Below are positions 46,321 through 54,170 of a stretch of DNA of 64,000 bases, one piece after another. The translations under genes and the position numbers were made by a program. Source of the stretch: Pseudanabaena sp. FACHB-2040. GTDB lineage: Bacteria; Cyanobacteriota; Cyanobacteriia; Phormidesmidales; Phormidesmidaceae. Location: NCBI RefSeq assembly GCF_014696715.1, contig NZ_JACJQO010000005.1, positions 124,001-188,000 of the forward strand, written 5' to 3'. Position 1 is the first letter of the stretch; each line of letters begins with the position of its first letter. Under the pieces are notes generated by a model, which was given only the letters and a program-made list of their open reading frames with translations, was not told where the DNA came from and made no database searches.

Positions 46321-47367
46321 TTAAAACTTACGTCTTCGGGTTAGTGCTGTGCCAAGCAATCCAGCCAGCATCACGACCACGCCGACAGAAGGCTCAGGCA
46401 CAGAGACAGGGGCAGCTGTCACTTTTACATTACCATCTGCTTCATCACCAAGAGAAGTATAGACATAATTCCAGGCACCGATATCGTTTAGCAGATGGGC
46501 ACGAAGAAATGCTCCGCTCCAGCGTCCGATGGTTTCGGTTGTGACCGCTTGCTCAAGGGTAGGTCTAACAGGATCACGGAAGGAATCTTCGTTAGTGATG
46601 CCGTAGTGGTTTGCACCCTCTAGTTCAATCAAAACCTTCGGTGGGTTGAGAAGCTGCTCAAAAGTTTCGACGGTCTCTGCTGGAGGAGCGACACCGTCTA
46701 GGGTTCCGAAGATAAGTCCAGTGGGCACCTCATTACTAATAGGTGGAATGATTCCCGTATTAGCTGCATCAAAGTTAGTGCCATAGAAAATAGCTGCTTT
46801 TAGTTCTTCAGGCAGGCGATAACTTTCAGTGCAGAGAATAAAGAAGCAATTGTCTTGAGTGGAGGCAATGCCTACAGCACCTCCAAAAGAATGTCCTAGT
46901 AACCCTAGCAAATCTGTATTGAGCAACCCAGAGACTGGAGAATCACTATTAGCATTTTCTAGCGACATGAACTCCAATACCTCCTTTACCTGGTCTTGCT
47001 CAGGAAATAATCCCGAGAATGGAGGAACACCTGGTGCAGACAGCGTTCGCTCATTGTTGGGAACGACAACCGTAAATCCATAGCTGGAAACAATCTCAGC
47101 ATAGTTACGGTAGTCCGCCTTATCGACGAGTGCCCCTTGAAACAGTAGGACAATCGAAGTTGATTCATCTGAGCTGGATACAACTGGATAGTAAATGTCT
47201 ACTGGGTCGTCATCGATAAACGTTGAATACTGGTTAACCTCTGTAAAGATAGGGGCTCCTGCAAAAGAAGTCGCTATTGCAGGACTTGCCATTGAGGTTA
47301 GGAGCAGTAAGGTACCTGTGAGGGACTTAGCCGATAAAGAGCGGCTAGTAATGATTGCTTTTTGCAT
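46321..47367 (-). CDS. Secreted alpha/beta hydrolase with PEP-CTERM sorting signal
   Basis: The start is ATG 47367 (348 residues), where a signal peptide begins (M-Q-K-A-I-I-T-S-R-S then a hydrophobic stretch ending near S-P-A-I-A). The body is dienelactone-hydrolase/chlorophyllase-like: I-V-L-L-F-Q-G-A-L, V-V-V-P-N-N-E-R, and the nucleophile elbow G-H-S-F-G-G-A. The C terminus is a PEP-CTERM tail (V-P-E-P-S, hydrophobic helix, R-R-R-K-F), processed by exosortase for surface display. The ester substrate is unknown. Confidence 0.86.
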   Translation of the reverse strand: MQKAIITSRSLSAKSLTGTLLLLTSMASPAIATSFAGAPIFTEVNQYSTFIDDDPVDIYYPVVSSSDESTSIVLLFQGALVDKADYRNYAEIVSSYGFTVVVPNNERTLSAPGVPPFSGLFPEQDQVKEVLEFMSLENANSDSPVSGLLNTDLLGLLGHSFGGAVGIASTQDNCFFILCTESYRLPEELKAAIFYGTNFDAANTGIIPPISNEVPTGLIFGTLDGVAPPAETVETFEQLLNPPKVLIELEGANHYGITNEDSFRDPVRPTLEQAVTTETIGRWSGAFLRAHLLNDIGAWNYVYTSLGDEADGNVKVTAAPVSVPEPSVGVVVMLAGLLGTALTRRRKF

Positions 47368-47409
47368 TGGTAGATGAAAAATCCTGATGAGGAGTTGGTT
47401 TCTCATCAA

Positions 47410-47847
47410 AATATCTCAGATGTTAGATGCTGTTATTTAAGACTTGGTGAAGTTCTTGAAGAAACCGATGGAATTCTGAGTTTTTGGAGAGTTTACAACC
47501 TGTTAGAAATCAAGGAGCGCTCGTGCGCTTAGCCGCTTCGTGAAAAGGAGTACAGCCAATCGGAACTTGCTCTCTAACTCCTTAAATCTTCTGTATCGAT
47601 GCTTAGAGATGACAAATATATAAAGAAATTATTAAATTCAGAGTACTGAAAGTGTAAGAGATACGAACGATCCAACTAAGAATGGAAGGATAAGGTTGCT
47701 GCCCAGCATTGTTGAAAGTGCTCTGTGCTGCAATGTCGCCCCTCAATTCCGCAGAAGGCTTTTCCTTTGAGGGAGCGGTGCGTTGCCGCTTTAATGCAAC
47801 GCACCCTCCGATTAGCGTCTCGTTTAAGTTTTGTCAGCTCCTTAGGT
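47410..47847. other. Intergenic region with hairpin downstream of psbA
   Basis: About 440 bases without a gene. At 47777-47805, GGTGCGTTGC pairs perfectly with GCAACGCACC, extended by GGAG/CTCC after a bulge. It lies about 40 bases past the psbA stop and probably forms its 3' end, although no T run follows. Confidence 0.6.
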
Positions 47848-48942
47848 TTAGCTCAGCAGAGTTGGTGCCGTCATTGCTACTGGCTCCGCTGCACCTGCTG
47901 CTAGATCTAGGGGGAAGTTGTGGGCATTGCGCTCGTGCATCACCTCCATGCCCAGGTTGGCGCGATTGATGATGTCGGCCCAGGTGCCGATCACCCGGCC
48001 TTGGGCGTCGAGCACTGATTGGTTGAAGTTAAACCCGTTTAGGTTAAAGGCCATCGTGCTGATACCCAGGGAGGTGAACCAGATGCCAAAGACGGGCAGG
48101 GCCGCAAAGATAAAGTGGTTGGTGCGACTGTTGGCTTTGGCCCCAATGATTTCATTAGTTCTTCCCAGCAGGCGGCTCAGGAAACCGTGGGCAGCCAGCA
48201 CGTTGTAGGTTTCCTCCTCCTGACCGAACTTGTAGCCGTAGTTTTGAGATTCGATTTCAGTTGTCTCGCGCACCAGGCTGGAAGTGACTAGCGAGCCATG
48301 CAGCACACTGAGGAGCGAGCCGCCGAAAACGCCAATCACACCTAGCTGGTGAAAGGGGTGCATGAGAATATTGTGCTCTGCCTGAAACACCAGCATGAAA
48401 TTGAAGGTGCCGGAGATCCCGAGGGGCATGCCATCAGAAAAAGAGCCTTGGCCGAGGGGGTAGATCAGGAACACGGCAGTCGCCGCAGCAACAGGAGCTG
48501 AGTAGGCGACACAGATCCAGGGCCGCATCCCTAGTCGGTAGGACAGTTCCCATTCCCGCCCCATGTAGCAGAAAACGCCAATCAAAAAGTGGAAGATCAC
48601 GAGCTGGTAAGGGCCGCCGTTATACAGCCACTCGTCGAGAGAGGCAGCTTCCCAGATGGGATAGAAGTGCAGGCCAATCGCATTGGAAGAGGGCACTACT
48701 GCGCCAGAAATAATGTTGTTGCCATACATCAGTGAACCAGCGACCGGCTCTCGAATGCCGTCGATATCGACGGGAGGTTCAGCCACAAAAGCAATCACAA
48801 AACAGGTGGTTGCAGCTAGCAGAGTGGGAATCATCAGCACACCAAACCAGCCGACATAAAGCCGGTTCTCGGTGCTGACAACCCAGTTGCAAAACCGCTC
48901 CCACAGCCCGACGGTTCCCCGTCTCTGTAGGGTAGTTGTCAT
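47848..48942 (-). CDS. psbA: Photosystem II D1 protein, atypical QB-site variant
   Basis: This 364-residue D1 is four longer than usual. Donor-side residues are intact: D61, Y161, D170, E189, H190, and (shifted by +4) H336, E337, H341, D346 and A348, matching canonical H332, E333, H337, D342 and A344; P680 ligand H198 and iron ligand H215 are present. E130 is the high-light-type residue. Residues 254-270 read [17 protein letters not shown], replacing the canonical segment with F255 and the Q-Y-A-S264-F-N herbicide/QB motif; H252 and the iron ligand (H276 for H272) remain. Other changes include A55E, M199Q, A203I and M214L. A 16-residue C-terminal extension follows the processing site. It is probably a water-oxidising D1 with altered plastoquinone binding. 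Confidence 0.95.
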   Translation of the reverse strand: MTTTLQRRGTVGLWERFCNWVVSTENRLYVGWFGVLMIPTLLAATTCFVIAFVAEPPVDIDGIREPVAGSLMYGNNIISGAVVPSSNAIGLHFYPIWEAASLDEWLYNGGPYQLVIFHFLIGVFCYMGREWELSYRLGMRPWICVAYSAPVAAATAVFLIYPLGQGSFSDGMPLGISGTFNFMLVFQAEHNILMHPFHQLGVIGVFGGSLLSVLHGSLVTSSLVRETTEIESQNYGYKFGQEEETYNVLAAHGFLSRLLGRTNEIIGAKANSRTNHFIFAALPVFGIWFTSLGISTMAFNLNGFNFNQSVLDAQGRVIGTWADIINRANLGMEVMHERNAHNFPLDLAAGAAEPVAMTAPTLLS

Positions 48943-49030
48943 ATTTCAAATCGAAAAAACTGCATTCAGCCGCTAGCTAGCAGGCGCTCTCCGGTTCCTC
49001 ATGAATACCTGTCGAAACCAAAGCGACGTC

Positions 49031-49059
49031 TTACTAACTAACTTGTTAGTTAATGTAAA
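49031..49059 (-). promoter_or_regulatory. Putative psbA promoter with embedded TetR-type operator 1
   Basis: Minus strand: TTTACA (-35, 49059-49054), 17 bases, TAGTAA (-10, 49036-49031). The spacer contains the perfect palindrome TAACTAAC-TT-GTTAGTTA (49035-49052), so a bound repressor would occlude RNA polymerase. The -10 match is only moderate. Confidence 0.65.
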
Positions 49060-49073
49060 CAGTTCTTTTCGGT

Positions 49074-49102
49074 TTGTCAATAACTAACTAACTTGTTAGT
49101 TA
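49074..49102 (+). promoter_or_regulatory. Putative tetR-gene promoter with embedded operator 2
   Basis: Plus strand: TTGTCA (49074-49079), 17 bases, TAGTTA (49097-49102). The identical 18-bp palindrome sits at 49085-49102, 50 bp centre to centre from operator 1. The layout mirrors the psbA side and suggests autoregulation. Confidence 0.65.
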
Positions 49103-49122
49103 AAAGCCTAGAGACTATAGCC

Positions 49123-49905
49123 ATGAGACTGCCGCGCTTGGTATATCGAAGCAACCGACAAGGACAGCTTAAAGTTCTTAACCTGAAGCTAAAGACTGTG
49201 GCCGGGCCAGAGCCTGCCGCTGTATCCTGGGTGAGGAGATTGAGTGGAGCGCCTTTGGCTAAGTCGTCGGCAAAATCAGGACGGTCCCCTGCCCGGCAGG
49301 TTCGAGATGCAGAGGCGACTAGGACCGCCATTCTCGATGCTGCAGAGGAAGAGTTTGCCCGCTTTGGCCTAAATGGAGCTAGGACAGAAGCGATCGCAGC
49401 TAAGACCGGCGTCACCAAAGCGATGATCTACTACTACTTCGGCAGTAAAGAAGACCTGTACCAGGAAGTCTTAAAGCGCCCCTTTAGCGACCTATTTAAC
49501 TCAGTAGCTCACCTGTCACTGGATGAGATGACGCCAGAGGCGGCAGTTGTGGCTCTGATTGAAGCAGGAATTTCCTATGAGGCCGCTCACCCCTACCAAC
49601 AGATGATTCTGTTTCAAGAAGCTAGCCAGAATGAGGGTAAGTTTCTCAAAGAGGCGGGGCTGCAGCCAGTCTATACCAAAATTATCGAAATTCTAGAGCG
49701 GGGCATGGCAGACGGCAGTTTCCGCCCGCTTGACCCCTGGTTTACGGCGATTCAAATTGGCGGTGTTGTCAGCTTCTACTTCACCACCTACGAGAACATG
49801 AAGCACATCGCCCCCGACTGGTGGGACTTCCGCAACCCAGAAATGATTGCGCGCCACAAGCGAGAAGCGATTGAGTTTGTGCTGCGGGGCCTTCGGGCTG
49901 ACTGA
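49123..49905 (+). CDS. TetR/AcrR family transcriptional regulator, likely controls the variant psbA
   Basis: ATG 49123 is chosen (260 residues); a TTG at 49093 in the same frame lies inside operator 2. After an unusual basic extension of about 60 residues, the TetR DNA-binding domain spans about 66-112: R-T-A-I-L-D-A-A-E-E-E-F-A-R-F-G then T-E-A-I-A-A-K-T-G-V-T-K-A-M-I-Y-Y-Y-F-G-S-K-E. The C-terminal ligand-binding half is helical with a TetR_C-like segment (Y-F-T-T-Y-E-N-M). It is divergent from psbA with paired operators between, the standard arrangement for a repressor of its neighbour. Ligand is unknown. Confidence 0.9.
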   Translation: MRLPRLVYRSNRQGQLKVLNLKLKTVAGPEPAAVSWVRRLSGAPLAKSSAKSGRSPARQVRDAEATRTAILDAAEEEFARFGLNGARTEAIAAKTGVTKAMIYYYFGSKEDLYQEVLKRPFSDLFNSVAHLSLDEMTPEAAVVALIEAGISYEAAHPYQQMILFQEASQNEGKFLKEAGLQPVYTKIIEILERGMADGSFRPLDPWFTAIQIGGVVSFYFTTYENMKHIAPDWWDFRNPEMIARHKREAIEFVLRGLRAD

Positions 49906-50425
49906 TAGGGGTTAACTCTTCATTTGCCGCTAACTGTTGCTTCAGCAAGTTCAAGAAAGCGTAGATTGCGGGACCGTGCAACCCCTCGGCTGTGACCGCG
50001 ACGCCAATCGTTCGAGCTAAAGGCACTGGCAGACTATACACCTGCACCCCGGTCGGAATGGGTTGGGCCGCCAGGTTCGGCAGGATAGAGGCCCCTAACC
50101 CCTGTGCCACTAGCGCGACAATTGTGCCATCGGTTTCAACTTCGTAGGCCACTTTGAGCAAGTAGCCAAAGCTTTGAGTGTGGGCATAGACCTGCTCCAT
50201 CATGATGTAGTCTGCGGGGGGCATGACTAGGGGCTGGACGGCGATATCTTTCCAGGTGAGCTGATCGCCTTTGGCTGCAGGAAAGTAACACTACGTCTAG
50301 GTGTTGCTCTAGAGCTGCGATCGCATGACTCCTGCCGACTGCGATATCTCCAAAGACAGAGCCGCCTCGCTAAAACTGCCCTGCTCTGCCACCGCCACCA
50401 AAATCTTGAGTTGAGACAACTTCAT
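49781..50425 (-). pseudogene. LysR-family regulator pseudogene (frameshift and internal deletion)
   Basis: From ATG 50425 the minus strand encodes a LysR helix-turn-helix start: M-K-L-S-Q-L-K-I-L-V-A-V-A-E-Q-G-S-F-S-E-A-A-L. After I-S-Q-S-A-G a one-base shift (about 50336) is needed to continue S-H-A-I-A-A-L-E-Q-H-L-D-V-V-L. The sequence then jumps to P-A-A-K-G-D-Q-L-T-W-K-D-I-A-V-Q-P-L and the co-inducer domain tail (V-E-T-D-G-T-I-V-A-L-V-A-Q-G-L-G-A-S-I-L-P), so about 100 or more central residues are missing. The last part of the open frame overlaps the 3' end of the TetR gene and is likely run-on. Confidence 0.8.
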
Positions 50426-50874
50426 CTGGTTTTGGTGATTTGTCTTCATGCTAAGCGACCCCCAAAATTTTCAGAGCCAGCCAGCGTTAACGGCTGCTTC
50501 TGCACCATCAAATTTACTCGCGCAAAAGACAAGAGCCAATGCCTTCATTTCCTGCTGCAGACTACGGGTGAGGCGGGTTGTCATCACGGATTTAATGGAA
50601 AATATGCATTTAGCTAGAGATGCAGTCTAATCTTCAGCATGAGGCAAGCACAAGAAGTCCATGCTTAGCTGGTATAAGCAGGTCGGAGCAGCTACTTGAA
50701 TGACTCAATCTCATCCAAAGAGTCTGCAAAAAACCTGATCGATCCGGTCAATGCTTCCCATGTTAGAGAAGTGCTGCTATGCACTTTAACTGCTACACAG
50801 ACTGCAATTATCAGGGGGAGTGTCACAAGACTGCCGGATAGGGAAACCGTTGAATTGAATGAGAGGATACCCCT
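50426..50874. other. Intergenic region without recognisable gene
   Basis: About 450 bases between the LysR pseudogene start and a lipoprotein gene. Short frames here have no protein-like character. A former LysR target may have been lost. The lipoprotein promoter must lie in the right part. Confidence 0.45.
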
Positions 50875-51732
50875 GTGACTACACTACATAAGCGCCGTTT
50901 TGGTGCAGGATTTAGAGGAGGAGCTTTTGCCCTAGCACTGGCTGCATTTGCACTGACTGCTTGCGAAGTTCCGGGCGGTACAACAGGGCAAGACCAGGCT
51001 ACCCCAGGCCCAGCTGCAACCCAGACAGACCCGGGAGAGCCCGAAGATTTTGATATTCAAGTGGGTGATCTAACTGGCAACCTAGAAGATTACGTGGGTC
51101 AGGAAGTCTCTGTTCGCGGTGAGGCCGTAGAAAGTATCGGCGAGAACGCTTTTTTGGTTCGCGATGACCAACTTTTTGGTGGACAAGAGGTTGTTGTCTT
51201 TAACGCCACCGGCGCTCCTCTAATCTTGCCTAGAGGTGGAGCTACCGAACGACTTCAGGTAACAGGCCAGGTGCGAGAAGTTGTTATTGAAGACTTGGCC
51301 CAGGAGTACGGTCTAACCTTAGATGAGGAGACCTACGGCAACTACGAAAACAGCCCTGCCATTATTGCTGAATCGGTTGCTTTGGCCCCTGAACCGGGCG
51401 AGATTAGCGATAACCCAGAGGCTTTTTACGACCAGCCTATTGCCGTTGAAGGTGCAGTAGGCGAACAGTACGAGCAAGGTACCTTTACCATTACCCAAGA
51501 CCAGTTGTTTGGTGGCGCTGATGTGCTAGTTGTTGGCGCTACGCCCGGCACTGGTGATCTTCGAGGCGCTGAGGAAGTTGTCATTACTGGGGTGCTACGC
51601 CCTTATGTTGCCGCTGATTTTGAGCGCGACTACAACCTAACTTGGGATGAGGGTTTACAGCAAACCATCGAAGCGGAATATAGCGAGAAACCTGTCTTGG
51701 TTGCTGAGCAAATTTATCCTCTGGTGCGCTAG
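50875..51732 (+). CDS. Lipoprotein with duplicated OB-like domain
   Basis: The 285-residue protein starts at GTG 50875 (GAGAGG about 10 bases upstream). A lipoprotein signal peptide ends in A-L-T-A-C with C30, followed by a Pro/Gly/Thr/Gln linker. Two similar beta-rich units follow (about 62-170 and 175-285), both with x-x-Y-x-x-Q-x-(V/I)-x-V-x-G or E-G, then R/T-x-D-Q-L-F-G-G-x-x-V-(V/L)-V-(F/V), and a later Y-x-L-T-x-(D/W)-E. This looks like an internal duplication of an OB-type fold. It is probably anchored in the outer or plasma membrane. Function is unknown. Confidence 0.8.
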   Translation: MTTLHKRRFGAGFRGGAFALALAAFALTACEVPGGTTGQDQATPGPAATQTDPGEPEDFDIQVGDLTGNLEDYVGQEVSVRGEAVESIGENAFLVRDDQLFGGQEVVVFNATGAPLILPRGGATERLQVTGQVREVVIEDLAQEYGLTLDEETYGNYENSPAIIAESVALAPEPGEISDNPEAFYDQPIAVEGAVGEQYEQGTFTITQDQLFGGADVLVVGATPGTGDLRGAEEVVITGVLRPYVAADFERDYNLTWDEGLQQTIEAEYSEKPVLVAEQIYPLVR

Positions 51733-51787
51733 TACTGAGTTAGTGGAGAGACTATTAGCTTCTCAGCTAAGGCCACTCCACTCTCCG

Positions 51788-51834
51788 CGCTGTTAGCAAG
51801 GTCAATAATCGACTGACCTTGCTAACAGCGTTTT
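51788..51834 (+). terminator. Rho-independent terminator of the lipoprotein gene
   Basis: A perfect 17-bp stem (CGCTGTTAGCAAGGTCA, 51788-51804, with its complement at 51814-51830) is followed by four T residues. Confidence 0.92.
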
Positions 51835-52028
51835 GTCTTGCAGGTGTTTCAATTGGGTGCGATCGCAAAGCTGTTTTTTCAGTCGCCTACTCAATCTTTT
51901 GCAGCGCAGTTGTTCAATCTATTTGCAGATTGAATTTGCTTAGTTTCTATCAGATGATAGACCGATTAAACCTCAACAGTCCGGTAGGTTGGGTGGCAAG
52001 GACGTGCTATGAATTTTTTGGAGAATAC

Positions 52029-53072
52029 ATGATGTCAGCTGCAAACCGTTGGTATGTGTTAGGTGGATCTGCTCTGGTAGGGGGCCTACTGGTTGGAACA
52101 TTTGCCCCTCTAATATCTCTGCAGCGGTCTGCTGCTGTTGCCTCACCTGAGCAGGCTGCTGTTTTTCCTGATATTGCCAGTCATTGGGCACAGCCTTTTA
52201 TTCGGCCTCTGACACAAGACGGTATCTTAGCAGGATACCCAGATGGTACTTTTAGGCCAGAAGAAACGATGGCTCGTGACGAATTTGCTGCTGTTTTGCG
52301 GCAGGCTTTTAATCAGGAGCCGGAGCGACGCATTGCCAGCGGTAGCGTTTATCAGGATGTACCAGCGGACCACTGGGCTGTTGATGCCATTGAAGAAGCT
52401 TATGAAATGGGCTTCATGAACGACTATCCAGGGGGTTATTTCCGACCTGATGACGCAGTTATCCGCGTAGATGTCTTGTCTTCTCTGGCTAAAAATTTAG
52501 AATTGGATGCAGCTGTGGAGGAAGACACGCCGACGGCGGCGGCCACCACCACCACCCCTACAGAACAGCCAGTTGCTCAGCAACCTGCCCCAGCAACTCG
52601 CCAGGCTCAGAGAAGGGCATTTATGATGCCAATGGCTATGACGTCTCTAATGCAGCCCTTTGTGACGCCTACCCAGCGCAATAGGACAGCTCCTAATAAC
52701 AACGCTCAAACCGCAGCCGCCCCCACTGACGGTGCTCAAACCGCGGCGGCCCCCACTGCGGCAGCCACTAGTACCCAAACTGCACCTCCTTCCGCTGATG
52801 CCTCTACCATCGTCAGCAATCAGTACGTTGATGCGAACGAGATTCCTGAAGGGGCAGTGACTGGTGTTGCCGACGCTACCCAAGCCGGTATAGTTGTCAA
52901 TTACCCCGAGCCTCAGGTGCTAGGTCCCAATCGCCCTGCTACGCGGGGAGAGATTGCTGCTTTTATCCATCAGGCTTTGGTGCAACAGGGCAGATTGGCC
53001 CCAATTGCTGAGGGTGAAGTCAATAACTACATCGTGAACACGGCTGGGCCGGAAGGTGCAGCGGGTCAGTAG
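52029..53072 (+). CDS. S-layer homology (SLH) domain protein
   Basis: I start at ATG 52029, preceded by GGAG, giving 348 residues and a signal peptide (R-W-Y-V-L-G-G-S-A-L-V-G-G-L-L-V-G). An in-frame start at 51819 lies inside the terminator and is rejected. SLH 1 (about 48-95) reads F-P-D-I-A-S-H-W-A-Q-P-F-I and G-Y-P-D-G-T-F-R-P; SLH 2 (about 113-160) has D-H-W-A-V-D-A-I and G-G-Y-F-R-P. A low-complexity Ala/Thr/Pro/Gln linker (about 170-262) with two N/G-A-Q-T-A-A-A-P-T repeats precedes a partial third SLH-like unit. It likely binds peptidoglycan-linked polysaccharide at the envelope. Confidence 0.86.
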   Translation: MMSAANRWYVLGGSALVGGLLVGTFAPLISLQRSAAVASPEQAAVFPDIASHWAQPFIRPLTQDGILAGYPDGTFRPEETMARDEFAAVLRQAFNQEPERRIASGSVYQDVPADHWAVDAIEEAYEMGFMNDYPGGYFRPDDAVIRVDVLSSLAKNLELDAAVEEDTPTAAATTTTPTEQPVAQQPAPATRQAQRRAFMMPMAMTSLMQPFVTPTQRNRTAPNNNAQTAAAPTDGAQTAAAPTAAATSTQTAPPSADASTIVSNQYVDANEIPEGAVTGVADATQAGIVVNYPEPQVLGPNRPATRGEIAAFIHQALVQQGRLAPIAEGEVNNYIVNTAGPEGAAGQ

Positions 53073-53119
53073 CCATAGGCTAGTAGCCAATAGGTACAAA
53101 CCGCAGACAGCTTGAATTA

Positions 53120-53160
53120 CAAAAGAGGAAAGCATTTCTAGCAAATACTTTCCTCTTTTG
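53120..53160. terminator. Bidirectional terminator between SLH and PaiB-like genes
   Basis: CAAAAGAGGAAAG pairs perfectly with CTTTCCTCTTTTG (13 bp, 15-base loop), giving T-rich 3' arms on both strands. It lies between two convergent genes. Confidence 0.88.
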
Positions 53161-53183
53161 CTGTTTGCAACCCTACTTGGCCT

Positions 53184-53810
53184 TTAACTAGCCTCAAGAT
53201 TCTGCTGCATTACTTCTCCAACAGCTGAAGCAGTCGGATCGGGGTTTTGCTGTAGAGCCTGAGCTACGCTGTGCTGATCGGCGAAGCTGCGATTTTGGCT
53301 CAGCTTGTATTTCCCCTCCAACCGGCTCACGGCCATTTCAAAGCCCACAATTCCCCGCATCATGCCCTCTTGGTACTGGCTCGACAGGCTTTTCCATTGG
53401 GTTTTAAAGTCAGGCCCGTAGGCGTTGATCATGCCTTCGATCATCTGGTCCATCTGTTCAGGAGAATCATCAAGCGTGATTAACTGGGGCTTGCCGTAGG
53501 CGTGAACGGCAATGTAGTTCCAAGTGGGCACATTCTCCTGTTTTTCGTAGAGAGCCGGGTCAATGTAAGCATGGGGGCCGATAAAAATTGCTAGCGATTC
53601 TGCCGCTGCAAATGCTTGCCATTGAGGGTTGGCTTTGGCCAGATGGCCTGTCAGCTTTACAGTCTGATCTTCAATAGTGACGACCAGCGGCACGTGGGAG
53701 GCAAACGGCATGCCTTCAACCGTAGAAACCAGGGTGGCAAAACTGTTTGCCTGCATAAAGCCGACGAGCTTATCAAGGTTTTCTTCTTTAAAGGCAGTGG
53801 GGATGTACAT
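53184..53810 (-). CDS. PaiB-type FMN-binding split-barrel protein
   Basis: The 208-residue protein starts M-Y-I-P-T-A-F and has A-T-L-V-S, A-S-H-V-P-L-V-V, G-H-L-A-K-A-N-P-Q-W, F-I-G-P-H-A-Y-I-D-P-A-L-Y and V-P-T-W-N-Y-I-A-V-H-A-Y-G, the full PaiB signature. The family is annotated as negative transcriptional regulators of sporulation and protease genes in Bacillus, but the fold is an FMN-binding split barrel and an enzymatic role is as likely here. It is convergent with the SLH gene and shares its terminator. Confidence 0.9.
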   Translation of the reverse strand: MYIPTAFKEENLDKLVGFMQANSFATLVSTVEGMPFASHVPLVVTIEDQTVKLTGHLAKANPQWQAFAAAESLAIFIGPHAYIDPALYEKQENVPTWNYIAVHAYGKPQLITLDDSPEQMDQMIEGMINAYGPDFKTQWKSLSSQYQEGMMRGIVGFEMAVSRLEGKYKLSQNRSFADQHSVAQALQQNPDPTASAVGEVMQQNLEAS

Positions 53811-53842
53811 GGCTGCAAATGAAAGATTTTAGCCTGTCACCC

Positions 53843-53933
53843 CTAATACCAGTTCCAGAAAAAAGCGCTGCAGATAGGGGGCTGGAAGAGTAGATGAGTG
53901 GATGAATAGCGGCTATTAGAGAATTGGTATTAG
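53843..53933. mobile_element. MITE-like element, copy 1
   Basis: This 91-bp element has near-perfect 13-bp terminal inverted repeats: CTAATACCAGTTC at the left and GAATTGGTATTAG at the right (one mismatch). The interior contains AGAGTAGATGAGTGGATGAA and TAGCGGCTATTAGAGA, shared in reverse orientation with 59136-59219. It has no coding capacity. It lies in the 360-base gap before the cyanophycinase-like gene; the rest of that gap shows nothing clear. Confidence 0.78.
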
Positions 53934-54170
53934 CAAGGGGCTTTAATTTCGGCCTGCTGATGGGGATTTGCAAACCGCTCCAGTTAAGGTCATTGACATC
54001 GGTGTCTTGAGTAAAGACTTACCTTAGCGCTTAAGTTTCTCTTAAGCCTAAAAATCGGGAGCCAGTGGTAAGTATTGAGGTGCGTCTGAATCGTAGCTGG
54101 GTTTGTCGGTGAGCCATGTTTTGGCGCATCAGTTACTGACCACTATCCCCTTTTAAGCACATTGCATCCT

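Noticed and set aside
47848-48942. Variant D1 as chlorophyll f synthase or sentinel/rogue D1
   Set aside because: Those types lack several Mn-cluster ligands, whereas here D170, E189 and the H332/E333/H337/D342/A344 equivalents are all present.
51819-52028. Longer N terminus for the SLH protein
   Set aside because: It starts within the right arm of a strong terminator and would bury the obvious signal peptide.
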